From assembly GCF_003463065.1 (NCBI RefSeq), contig NZ_QSCM01000010.1:1-64000 (forward strand): a stretch of 64,000 bases of DNA, in the 5' to 3' direction. Positions 6,019 through 12,614 of the stretch are shown piece after piece. Position 1 is the first letter of the stretch, and the number at the start of each line of letters is the position of its first letter. The translations under genes and the position numbers were made by a program. This stretch comes from Blautia sp. OF03-15BH. Its GTDB lineage: Bacteria; Bacillota; Clostridia; Lachnospirales; Lachnospiraceae. The notes beneath the pieces are model-generated. The model was given only the letters and a program-made list of their open reading frames with translations, ran no database searches and had not been told where the DNA came from.

Positions 6019-6456
6019 ATGGGAAACCTTGGAAATAAAGAAATAATGGCTAAAAATATCCGCCATTATATGGAAAAATATAATAAGACACGGCAAGAAA
6101 TGTGTGAAGCTTTAGGAGTTAAATATACAACTTTCACAGATTGGGTAAAAGGAAATTCTTATCCTCGCATTGATAAAATCGAACTGATGGCAAATTACTT
6201 CGGCATTTCAAAAGCCGATCTGGTTGAAGATAGAAATGATGATTCCTCTCTCACTGCTCGTGACGAGAAGGATATTGAAAAAATCCTCGATCAGACCAAA
6301 CAGCAGCTTCTCTCCCAGGAAGGTCTGATGTTTGATGGAGATCCCGCCAGCCCAGAAGCAATCGAATCTATACTATCTGCCATGCAGATCGGTATGGAAC
6401 TGGCCAAGAAAAAGAATAAGGAGAAATACACTCCCAAGAAGTATAAAAAGGACTGA
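6019..6456 (+). CDS. XRE-family transcriptional regulator
   Basis: The ATG at 6019 is eight bases from AAGGAGG; the ATG at 6013 would be too close. 145 residues: an HTH at about 8-60 (MAKNIRHYMEKYNKTRQEMC, EALGVKYTTFTDWVKGNSYP) and a charged linker, then a region SLTARDEKDIEKILDQT and a lysine-rich tail. This two-part form, an HTH plus a short dimer or interaction region, is usual for repressors paired with ImmA/IrrE peptidases. Its stop overlaps the next start (TGATG), so the two genes are coupled. Confidence 0.9.
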   Translation: MGNLGNKEIMAKNIRHYMEKYNKTRQEMCEALGVKYTTFTDWVKGNSYPRIDKIELMANYFGISKADLVEDRNDDSSLTARDEKDIEKILDQTKQQLLSQEGLMFDGDPASPEAIESILSAMQIGMELAKKKNKEKYTPKKYKKD

Positions 6457-6893
6457 TGCCTATGAATATCAAGGCGAAAGTAAATAAGCTGGTGCGTTTT
6501 TATAAGACCAGAGATCCATTTGAAATGATAAAAGGAATGAACGTTATTCTTGTCAATTACCCGTTGGAAGGTGTTCGTGGCTTTTACCAGTATTTCCAGA
6601 GGAACAACCTAATTTATTTAGATGATAGGCTCTCTGAAAATGAACGCCGTTTTGTGCTTGCTCACGAGCTGGGGCATATGTTTCTACATAAAAATGCCAA
6701 TGCTATTTTTATGGACACAAGAACCCAATTCAACACCGCGGGGTATGAATCCGAAGCAAACAAATTTGCTATGGAACTGCTACTGCCGGATGAAATTCTG
6801 AATGACTATATTGAATCCGGATATACCATCGAGCAGGTGGCGAGAATCACGGGGTATTACAAGAAACTGATTGAACTACGATTGAAAGTATGA
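6456..6893 (+). CDS. ImmA/IrrE-family metallopeptidase
   Basis: About 145 residues. The zinc-binding HExxH motif is in RRFVLAHELGHMFLHKNAN, followed by the third ligand region ESEANKFAMELLLP, both typical of ImmA/IrrE. Members cleave or inactivate XRE repressors under DNA damage or a cell-cell signal, as ImmA does to ImmR in ICEBs1. The gene is translationally coupled to the XRE gene (6019) and stays within the prophage switch. It probably releases the element from repression. The start MPMNIKAK may instead be the second ATG at 6462. Confidence 0.92.
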   Translation: MPMNIKAKVNKLVRFYKTRDPFEMIKGMNVILVNYPLEGVRGFYQYFQRNNLIYLDDRLSENERRFVLAHELGHMFLHKNANAIFMDTRTQFNTAGYESEANKFAMELLLPDEILNDYIESGYTIEQVARITGYYKKLIELRLKV

Positions 6894-6931
6894 TCGTTAT
6901 GATTTTACGTTTAAAAAAGAAGGGAACAGAA

Positions 6932-6988
6932 ATGGCTTTAATCAAATTCCCTGAATGTGGAAAGCTATTATACATTTGTGTTTCATAA
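6932..6988 (+). pseudogene. Truncated zinc-ribbon N-terminus (MALIKFPECGK)
   Basis: An ATG opens MALIKFPECGKLLYICVS and then stops. The first residues match the common start MALIKCPECGK of short zinc-ribbon proteins, with the first Cys changed to Phe. After GGAAAG the frame is unrelated, so a junction at about 6962 has replaced the rest. It sits just before the cargo gene at 7011. Confidence 0.45.
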
Positions 6989-7010
6989 AGGAAGAGAAAA
7001 GAGGGAAAGT

Positions 7011-8066
7011 ATGAAAAAAAGTAGAAAGTTATTACTTTGTTTGGTTGCACTATTACCTTTTTCGTTACATGTAAAAGCAGAACACACGCACACCTGGAGT
7101 GATTGGGAAGTAACTTGTCCCGCCACATGCAATTACGAAGGTGTCAAAGTAAGATATTGTACTGAATGTTACGAAGAAGATACAGAAGATATTCCTGCTA
7201 CAGGAAAACATGACTGGAGCAAATGGTATATCGAAGAGCCCAGTTGCTTCAGTCCAGGCTCAAAAACTAGATATTGCGAATACTGTAACAAAGAAGAAGA
7301 AGAAAGCATTCCGGCTCTAGGGTATCACACTTGGGGCAAATGGCAAATATTAGAAAAGGCTGATTGCTTGAACGATGGAGAAAAATATCGCATATGTACA
7401 GTCTGTGAAAAGGAAGAAACCAAAAAAATTCCTGCAAATAAAAATTATCATAATTATGGGAAATGGCACACGGTCAGAAAGTCTACAGCGTTCAAAAAGG
7501 GGTATTCAATGCGGACGTGCTACACATGCATGCACGAACAGAAAAAGAACCTTCCTCTCCTGCCGGAAGCAAAAATAAAAACGGCAAGTGAAAAGCAAAT
7601 ATCAAAAAGCTTAAAGACATTTTTCACGGCCGCAAAAAATTATGATATATCGAAAATGAAAAAATGCTTTTCCGATGGAAAAATCAGACCTTTTTCCAAT
7701 AAAAGTTTGCAAGCGTCCTGGAGAAAATATACGAAAGCGTATCTACGCTTTAAAATCAGATCCGTATCAGTAAAAGGCAAAAAGGCAACAGTGAAGCTAT
7801 ACTGCCAGTATCCGGACGGAACAGATGCATTTCAAACGGCGCTGTCGGAAGCGAACGCATATTATTACTACCACCCAGAAACGAGCAATGAAAAAATGAA
7901 AAATATTTTTTGCTCATACATCAGAAAATATTTGAAAAAGAGAGAAATCAAAACAACAACAATATCATTAAATATGATCAAAAAAGGAAATACCTGGAAG
8001 ATAAGCAAATATACAGCGTCATTAGATAACGTTCTTCAGGGAAATTATAAAAAAGCCGTTAATTGA
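7011..8066 (+). CDS. Secreted protein with four Cys-rich HxW-x-C-x-C repeats
   Basis: Start set at MKKSRKLLLCLVALLPFSLH after GAGGGAAAGT; the longer frame to 6957 lacks a site. A signal peptide ends near residue 24 (VKAEH). Residues about 25-185 hold four repeats of the form HTWSDWEV..ATC..G..R.C..C..E...IPA, the type seen in surface proteins of Lachnospiraceae. The last repeat lacks some Cys. The C-terminal part (about 195-350) is an NTF2-like or DUF-type alpha-beta domain with many Lys. It is probably exported and attached or released; no anchor motif is seen. It may be cargo of the element. Confidence 0.72.
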   Translation: MKKSRKLLLCLVALLPFSLHVKAEHTHTWSDWEVTCPATCNYEGVKVRYCTECYEEDTEDIPATGKHDWSKWYIEEPSCFSPGSKTRYCEYCNKEEEESIPALGYHTWGKWQILEKADCLNDGEKYRICTVCEKEETKKIPANKNYHNYGKWHTVRKSTAFKKGYSMRTCYTCMHEQKKNLPLLPEAKIKTASEKQISKSLKTFFTAAKNYDISKMKKCFSDGKIRPFSNKSLQASWRKYTKAYLRFKIRSVSVKGKKATVKLYCQYPDGTDAFQTALSEANAYYYYHPETSNEKMKNIFCSYIRKYLKKREIKTTTISLNMIKKGNTWKISKYTASLDNVLQGNYKKAVN

Positions 8067-8128
8067 TCAAAAATAACAAAAAGGCCCCTGCCGCAAACAG
8101 AGACCTTTCAGAAACAAAGGAGAGTTAT

Positions 8129-8692
8129 ATGAGTTTTGTTATTGGATTTGCCACACCTGATTTTGCTATTATTGCCAGTGATGGGCGCTGTACTTATCAA
8201 GACGGTAGTGTTATGACTGAATACTACAATAAAACAAAACAAATAAATAAGAATGTGATTGTTGGATTCGCTGGAGAAACAGCTTTGTGTGAAAGCGTAC
8301 TTTCTTCTTTTGAAGAATCATTTCTTTGGACGGTAGAGACAGCATCTTCTCAAGTAAAACAGCGACTTAATTTACTCAATTTGCAAGCTCCAAGGAAATG
8401 TTCTTTTATAATTGCCGGAATAAATTCCAATGGAGAAATCGAATTAGATGCCACAGGAATTTCAAGTGGTCTGCAAATTACCAAGCAAAAACCCACGGCT
8501 CAAGATTTTGTCTATGCCACTTTATCACCAGACAACATCAATGGAGACCAAATTTTTGTAAAGAATTTCACTTCAAAATCTTGGGAATCAATAGAAGAAC
8601 CTTTTACATCTTCTATTTTCGAGGTTGCAAAACTTGATTCTTCTGTGAATACGAATTGCTTTTTTCAAAAGATTTCTCTGCAAAAATACTAA
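8129..8692 (+). CDS. Proteasome/HslV-fold (Ntn-hydrolase-like) protein
   Basis: 187 residues from the ATG at 8129, after AAAGGAGAG. MSFVIGFATPDFAIIASDGR then YNKTKQINKNVIVGFAGETA recalls the beta-subunit layout of HslV and the 20S proteasome: first strand, Asp in SDGR, Lys in the KTKQI segment, Gly in VGFAG. The nucleophile Thr/Ser/Cys that normally follows processing is not obvious at the N-terminus, where the second residue is Ser. The last codons overlap a convergent small gene. It may be an inactive or diverged self-cleaving hydrolase; substrate unknown. Confidence 0.6.
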   Translation: MSFVIGFATPDFAIIASDGRCTYQDGSVMTEYYNKTKQINKNVIVGFAGETALCESVLSSFEESFLWTVETASSQVKQRLNLLNLQAPRKCSFIIAGINSNGEIELDATGISSGLQITKQKPTAQDFVYATLSPDNINGDQIFVKNFTSKSWESIEEPFTSSIFEVAKLDSSVNTNCFFQKISLQKY

Positions 8693-8774
8693 CTTTGCTG
8701 GCTGAAATTGTTCCATAAGAAATTTTCCCGTCACCCAAAAAGGTTTTGGACTGTTTATATGATGTTTTTTTCAT
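8613..8774 (-). CDS. Small convergent gene overlapping the Ntn-like gene, 53 aa
   Basis: ATG at 8772-8774 has CAGGAGGAACT directly upstream. The product begins MKKTSYKQSKTFLGDGKISY then GTISASKVSIFAEKSF and ends NQVLQPRK. It is basic, without Cys or membrane segment. It overlaps the last 80 bases of the opposite gene. A palindromic, TATAAT-containing region lies upstream at 8788-8806. Short, basic, convergent and with a strong ribosome site: possibly a regulatory or antitoxin-like peptide, but function is unknown. Confidence 0.55.
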   Translation of the reverse strand: MKKTSYKQSKTFLGDGKISYGTISASKVSIFAEKSFEKSNSYSQKNQVLQPRK

Positions 8775-8787
8775 AGTTCCTCCTGTA

Positions 8788-8806
8788 TTATAAGCTATGC
8801 TTATAA
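8788..8806. promoter_or_regulatory. Perfect palindrome overlapping the minus-strand promoter
   Basis: TTATAAGC-TAT-GCTTATAA, 8-bp arms. On the minus strand it contains TATAAT right before the AGGAGG of the 8774 gene, so it may be an operator on that promoter; no clear -35 box is visible. Confidence 0.5.
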
Positions 8807-8878
8807 TAACATTATTTCATATAATTTTCAATGATGCAGTCTGGGGATATGAAACTATTTATGAAAGGAGCTGATCTT

Positions 8879-9424
8879 ATGCCACTACCCAACGAACGTA
8901 CCTACACCATCGAAGATATCTACGCTCTTCCTGAAGGAGAACGTGCGGAGCTGATCGATGGCCAGCTTTACATGATGTCACCGCCAAATTATAAGCATCA
9001 GAAACTGGTATCCAAATTTACCCGGATTATCGGGAACTATATTGATTCAAATGGTGGCCCATGTGAGGTGCTTCCGGCCCCGCTGGCCGTTCGTTTAAAT
9101 GCCGACGATAAAACTTATGTGGAACCGGATATCTCTGTCATCTGCGACCCGAACAAGATCACTGAAAAGGGAGTAGACGGGGCTCCAGACTTCATTATTG
9201 AGATCGTATCTCCCGGAACCCAAAGAAGAGATTATGGCATCAAGCTTTTTAAATACCGTACTGCCGGTGTCCGGGAATATTGGATTGTCAACCCAGCGAA
9301 AGAAATTGTGAATGCATACTGTTTTGAGAACGAAGAAAACTCCAATCTGTATTCCTTCACGGATGACATTCCTGTTGGAATTTATCCCGGCTTTAGCATC
9401 AATATTGCAGAGCTGCTGAAATAA
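8879..9424 (+). CDS. Uma2 family endonuclease (DUF820, PD-(D/E)XK fold)
   Basis: Start at 8879, eight bases after AAAGGAG; the frame extends upstream without a better site. 181 residues with the usual order: YTIEDIYALPEGERAELIDG, then KHQKLVSKFTRIIGNYI, then the catalytic stretch VEPDISVICD and DFIIEIVSPGT...DYGIKLFKYRTAGVREYWIV. These proteins carry the PD-(D/E)XK nuclease core and are frequent in mobile elements, with biological roles largely unproved. It is followed by the conserved recombinase leader and lies at the right end of the cargo segment. Confidence 0.88.
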   Translation: MPLPNERTYTIEDIYALPEGERAELIDGQLYMMSPPNYKHQKLVSKFTRIIGNYIDSNGGPCEVLPAPLAVRLNADDKTYVEPDISVICDPNKITEKGVDGAPDFIIEIVSPGTQRRDYGIKLFKYRTAGVREYWIVNPAKEIVNAYCFENEENSNLYSFTDDIPVGIYPGFSINIAELLK

Positions 9425-9430
9425 AAGAAA

Positions 9431-9465
9431 AAACCGCCCCGGTGTTACCAGCACCAGAACGGTTT
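9431..9465. other. Nested hairpin in the recombinase leader
   Basis: AAACCG ... GGTG-ttaccag-CACC ... CGGTTT. On the minus strand it is followed by T-rich DNA. The rest of 9466-9587 is AT-rich leader; I cannot place a promoter firmly. It precedes the recombinase operon. Confidence 0.45.
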
Positions 9466-9587
9466 CCACGAAAAACTATACAAATCCAGAGGATTGCATA
9501 ATTTTCCCTCAGCAAGAAGATTATACCACAATCCTTTGAATTTTGTACAGACGTTATTTTTGTACCCATTTTTCAAAGGAGGATTGT

Positions 9588-9677
9588 ATGAAACCACTTA
9601 TAAAGCATAAAATCAATCTCCCCTTTCATACTCTGGAACAGATCCCGGCTTATGAAAGGGGTGTGCTGTATGGATGA
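9588..9677 (+). CDS. Short peptide gene coupled to the recombinase, 29 aa
   Basis: ATG at 9588 after AAAGGAGGATTGT. It encodes MKPLIKHKINLPFHTLEQIP then AYERGVLYG and its stop (TGA at 9675-9677) overlaps the recombinase start at 9670. The strong ribosome site and overlap suggest translational coupling of the recombinase, which has no good site of its own. Function of the peptide is unknown. Confidence 0.6.
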   Translation: MKPLIKHKINLPFHTLEQIPAYERGVLYG

Positions 9678-11109
9678 GAAAATGCGTTACGGTGCACTTT
9701 ACATCCGTGTGAGCACTGACAAACAGGAAGAGCTCTCTCCCGATGCTCAGAAGCGTCTCCTGCTGGACTATGCCAACTCCCACAATATTTTCATTTCGCC
9801 AGATCTGATCTTCACGGAGAACGGTATTTCCGGCCGGAAGGCAGATAAGCGTCCGGAGTTTCAACGGATGATCGGCATGGCCAAAACGGATGAGCCACCT
9901 TTCTCTGTGATCCTGGTCTGGAAGTTCAGCCGTTTTGCCAGAAATCAGGAAGAATCCATCGTGTACAAATCCATGCTGAAAAAACAGCACGGCGTTGATG
10001 TGGTCAGCATCACGGAGCCACTGATCGATGGACCATTTGGAACCTTGATCGAGCGTATCATTGAGTGGATGGATGAGTATTACTCCATCAATCTTTCCAC
10101 GGAAGTGATCCGCGGTATGACAGAAAAAGCCATGCGTGGCGGCTATCAGTGTACGCCGCCGCTGGGATATGAGTCTTCCCGTCCCGGGGAAGCTTTTACC
10201 GTAGTTCCGGAGGAAGCGGAGATCGTCAAATATATTTTCGACCAGTATGTTCGCTGCCACCGGGATGTCACGGCCATTGCCCGGAGTCTGAACCGGCGGA
10301 AGCTGCACACCAAAAGAGGAAATGTTTTTGAGAAAAGGAATATCACCTACATCCTTCAGAATCCCTTCTACGCAGGAAAGATCATCTGGAACGATATTGA
10401 GCGGGATGGGATCCATGAGACCTTCATTTCCCACGAGCTCTTCCAGGAAGCCAGCATTCGGCTTCAGGCTGCCTATCAGCCAAAAAAGCGCCGGAATGTT
10501 TCTACCTGTGCCCACTGGCTCTCCGGACTGGTGAAATGCTCCACCTGTGGGGCTTCCCTGGGATTCAACAATGCCAAGGATCCTTTTTTCCAATGTTGGA
10601 AGTATGCCAAGGGCATGCATCCGGGAAGTTCCTGGATCACCCAAAGGGCTCTGGAAAATGCCGTCCTGGAATATTTTGAGCAGCTCCTGGCCGGACAGGA
10701 ATTTTCATTTACATACCACTCTTCCACCACTGCGGTTGAGGAAGATCCGACACTTATCTATAAAAAAGAGCTGGAGAAGCTGAACAGCCGTGAAATCCGG
10801 ATCCGTGAGGCCTATGAAAATGAAATTGATACACTGGAAGAATACAAAGCCCGGAAGCAACAGCTCCAAGCAGAAAGAGAACGACTGAACGATCTTATCC
10901 TTTCGGTAAAAAAAGCACCGAAAAATGATGAGACAAAAGACCGGCTGGAACTGATGAAAAAGATCCAGACCGTATATGATGTGATAAAAAGTCCTGATAT
11001 TGATTACAAAGTGAAAGGAACCTTCATCCGCTCCGTCGTGGAAGAAATCGTATGGAACCGAGCCGAAAACACGCTGTCCTTTCACCTCTACATGCCTGGA
11101 AACCCTTGA
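9670..11109 (+). CDS. Large serine recombinase/integrase
   Basis: 479 residues. The N-terminal resolvase domain carries the catalytic Ser in MRYGALYIRVSTDKQ and the supporting R in WKFSRFARNQEES. The middle recombinase domain has GYQCTPPLGYES..EIVKYIFDQY and TYILQNPFYAGKIIWND. A zinc ribbon follows (LVKCSTCGASL .. FFQCWKY), then a coiled coil and the C-terminal tail. Large serine integrases of this form insert and excise prophages and skin-type elements at short core sites. It lies at the right end of the element, 40 bases before the cut cotJC frame. Start fixed by overlap with the short ORF. Confidence 0.95.
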   Translation: MDEKMRYGALYIRVSTDKQEELSPDAQKRLLLDYANSHNIFISPDLIFTENGISGRKADKRPEFQRMIGMAKTDEPPFSVILVWKFSRFARNQEESIVYKSMLKKQHGVDVVSITEPLIDGPFGTLIERIIEWMDEYYSINLSTEVIRGMTEKAMRGGYQCTPPLGYESSRPGEAFTVVPEEAEIVKYIFDQYVRCHRDVTAIARSLNRRKLHTKRGNVFEKRNITYILQNPFYAGKIIWNDIERDGIHETFISHELFQEASIRLQAAYQPKKRRNVSTCAHWLSGLVKCSTCGASLGFNNAKDPFFQCWKYAKGMHPGSSWITQRALENAVLEYFEQLLAGQEFSFTYHSSTTAVEEDPTLIYKKELEKLNSREIRIREAYENEIDTLEEYKARKQQLQAERERLNDLILSVKKAPKNDETKDRLELMKKIQTVYDVIKSPDIDYKVKGTFIRSVVEEIVWNRAENTLSFHLYMPGNP

Positions 11110-11150
11110 TTTTACTGGGGTTTCCGGCTTTCATAGGTTACTGCACTCCG
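11110..11150. other. Candidate attachment junction (element end / cotJC)
   Basis: Between the recombinase stop and the point where CotJC-like coding begins (GGT GGA CCG GAT, 11150). A frame runs on into cotJC without being homologous. The other half of the att site would lie outside the window, so the core cannot be defined. Confidence 0.45.
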
Positions 11151-11695
11151 GTGGACCGGATGGAGAAATGGGTGCTTCCATGCGTTACCTTTCCCAGCGT
11201 TTTACCATGCCGAACCGAAAAGCTATGGGAATCTTAAATGATATCGGCACCGAGGAGCTGGCTCATTTGGAAATGGTGGCTACCATTATTCATCAGCTGA
11301 CACGGGGACTCTCTCCGGAAGAAATCCAGAAAGCCGGTTTTGCTCCTTATTATGTGGATCACACAATCGGAATCTGGCCACAAGCAGCCGGCGGTATTCC
11401 GTTTAACGCCTGTGAATTTCAATCTAAGGGAGACCCTATCACAGATCTTCATGAAGACCTTGCAGCAGAGCAGAAAGCCCGCAGCACTTATGACAACATT
11501 CTCCGGCTTGTCAAGGAGCCTGATGTTGTCGAGCCCATCCGCTTCCTCCGTGCAAGAGAGATTGTTCATTTTCAACGCTTCGGCGAAGCACTCCGGACCG
11601 TCCAGGATCAGCTTGATTCTAAAAATTTTTATGCCTTCAATCCAAGTTTCGATGCACCTGTAAGCTGCTCCTGTCCCTCCTGTACAAAAAAATAA
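11150..11695 (+). pseudogene. cotJC: CotJC-type manganese catalase, 3' part; 5' end missing
   Basis: From the GGPDGEMGASMRYLSQRFTM segment on, the frame matches manganese catalase/CotJC: RKAMGILNDIGTEELAHLEM (Mn-binding Glu-His), then HEDLAAEQKARSTYDNILRL and a last helix set ending DAPVSCSCPSCTKK. The family usually begins about 35-45 residues earlier, before YGGPDGE. Here that part is replaced by the recombinase's end. So the element has split the gene; the 5' part should be left of the window. The family makes a spore-coat-associated catalase in Bacillus. In this state the gene is not functional unless the element excises. Confidence 0.82.
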
Positions 11696-11780
11696 CAGCA
11701 TCTGTTGCTTCCATGGCTATTAACTGATATATTGAAATTTTCTTCAGTTTTTGTAAAAAGCGCCCATATAGAATGAAAGA

Positions 11781-11818
11781 ATAGGATCGATCAGTTTCTG
11801 CGTGCTGATCGATCCTAT
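11781..11818. terminator. Bidirectional terminator between cotJC and metallophosphoesterase
   Basis: A 14-bp perfect stem ATAGGATCGATCAG / CTGATCGATCCTAT with TTCTGCGTG in the loop and T-rich flanks on both sides. Confidence 0.85.
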
Positions 11819-12366
11819 TTTATAATTGCTCTGTCAATCGTCATACGATGGATACTTCTGATATCTGACAGTATTCCATCCTTGATCAGTCTTCCCAGGC
11901 TTACCGGAGTGTAGTCACAGACATTTGCAGCCAGGTTCAAATGTTTGCATCCTTCTTTATATGCCTCTCTATTACTGTGGTCATGTCCATGAATATTCAA
12001 GCACCAGGATAATCCATACACTGGTTCATGAGAGAGAAGAAGCTTTTCTGCAATAAACAATGGCCCATCATAAATTTCATCAAATAATCCTTTATAAGCT
12101 TTCTTTTTATCATGATTTCCGAGAAGCAGAACCTTCTTCCCTGCTTTTATCTGTTCCACATAAGCCGCATCACCGACATCACCAAGACAAACAAATGCAT
12201 CATTTCGCATAGCCAAAGCATTGATCCTGTTTACCTGTTCTTCAGGCTCGATCCATCCGGGATCCATTAATTTACAATCCGTATCTCCAAAATGAGGATC
12301 TGATAAAAGATATACCGAACCTGTTTCCGACCAATGCCGAAAGGGTTCATACAATGTCAAAATCAC
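11815..12366 (-). CDS. Calcineurin-like metallophosphoesterase
   Basis: 183 residues. The metal-binding signature is complete: SDPHFGDTD (DxH), VCLGDVGD (GDxxD), LLGNHDKKK (GNHD), LLSHEPVYG (H) and NIHGHDHSN (GHxH). Two-metal phosphoesterases of this short type act on small phosphodiesters or nucleotide substrates; the natural substrate here is unknown. It resembles phage-encoded members in length. It is convergent with the cotJC remnant, sharing the terminator at 11781-11818, and lies outside the integrated element. Confidence 0.9.
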   Translation of the reverse strand: MILTLYEPFRHWSETGSVYLLSDPHFGDTDCKLMDPGWIEPEEQVNRINALAMRNDAFVCLGDVGDAAYVEQIKAGKKVLLLGNHDKKKAYKGLFDEIYDGPLFIAEKLLLSHEPVYGLSWCLNIHGHDHSNREAYKEGCKHLNLAANVCDYTPVSLGRLIKDGILSDIRSIHRMTIDRAIIK

Positions 12367-12614
12367 CTGATCATCTCCTTAAAAAAGAAAATATCTCTTA
12401 CGATTTGCTTTATCGTTTTATTTTAATACAACTTCATTTCCATATCAATACATTTCCAATACCGACGCTGTATTTTACGCTCTGATGAATCAGATGGGAT
12501 GCTGTATTTTGCAGAATTGCTATAAATACCAATGGACATTTTTTCCATGGATGATCTGTTTTTCAGAAATGTTTTTTCTCAGACCATCCATGGAAGCCGT
12601 CAGAAGACTACTGC
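12367..12614. other. Intergenic region downstream of adhesin; large inverted repeat
   Basis: About 250 bases, mostly AT-rich. A 16-bp near-perfect inverted repeat (CCATGGATGATCTG at 12545-12558 and CAGACCATCCATGG at 12579-12592) follows the adhesin stop by 20 bases. It may be an mRNA 3' stabiliser; no T-run follows on the minus strand. The plus-strand frame there is antisense and unlikely. Confidence 0.4.

Noticed and set aside
9537..9560. TTGAAT-based promoter for the recombinase
   Set aside because: No acceptable -10 box at 16-18 bases; not called. Sigma-E-like matches upstream were also too weak.
9613..10644. 343-codon minus-strand frame
   Set aside because: Wholly antisense to the serine recombinase, whose motifs are intact; composition is that of a mirror frame.
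12545..12592. Inverted repeat after the adhesin as a terminator
   Set aside because: No U-run on the minus strand; left as an inverted repeat only.
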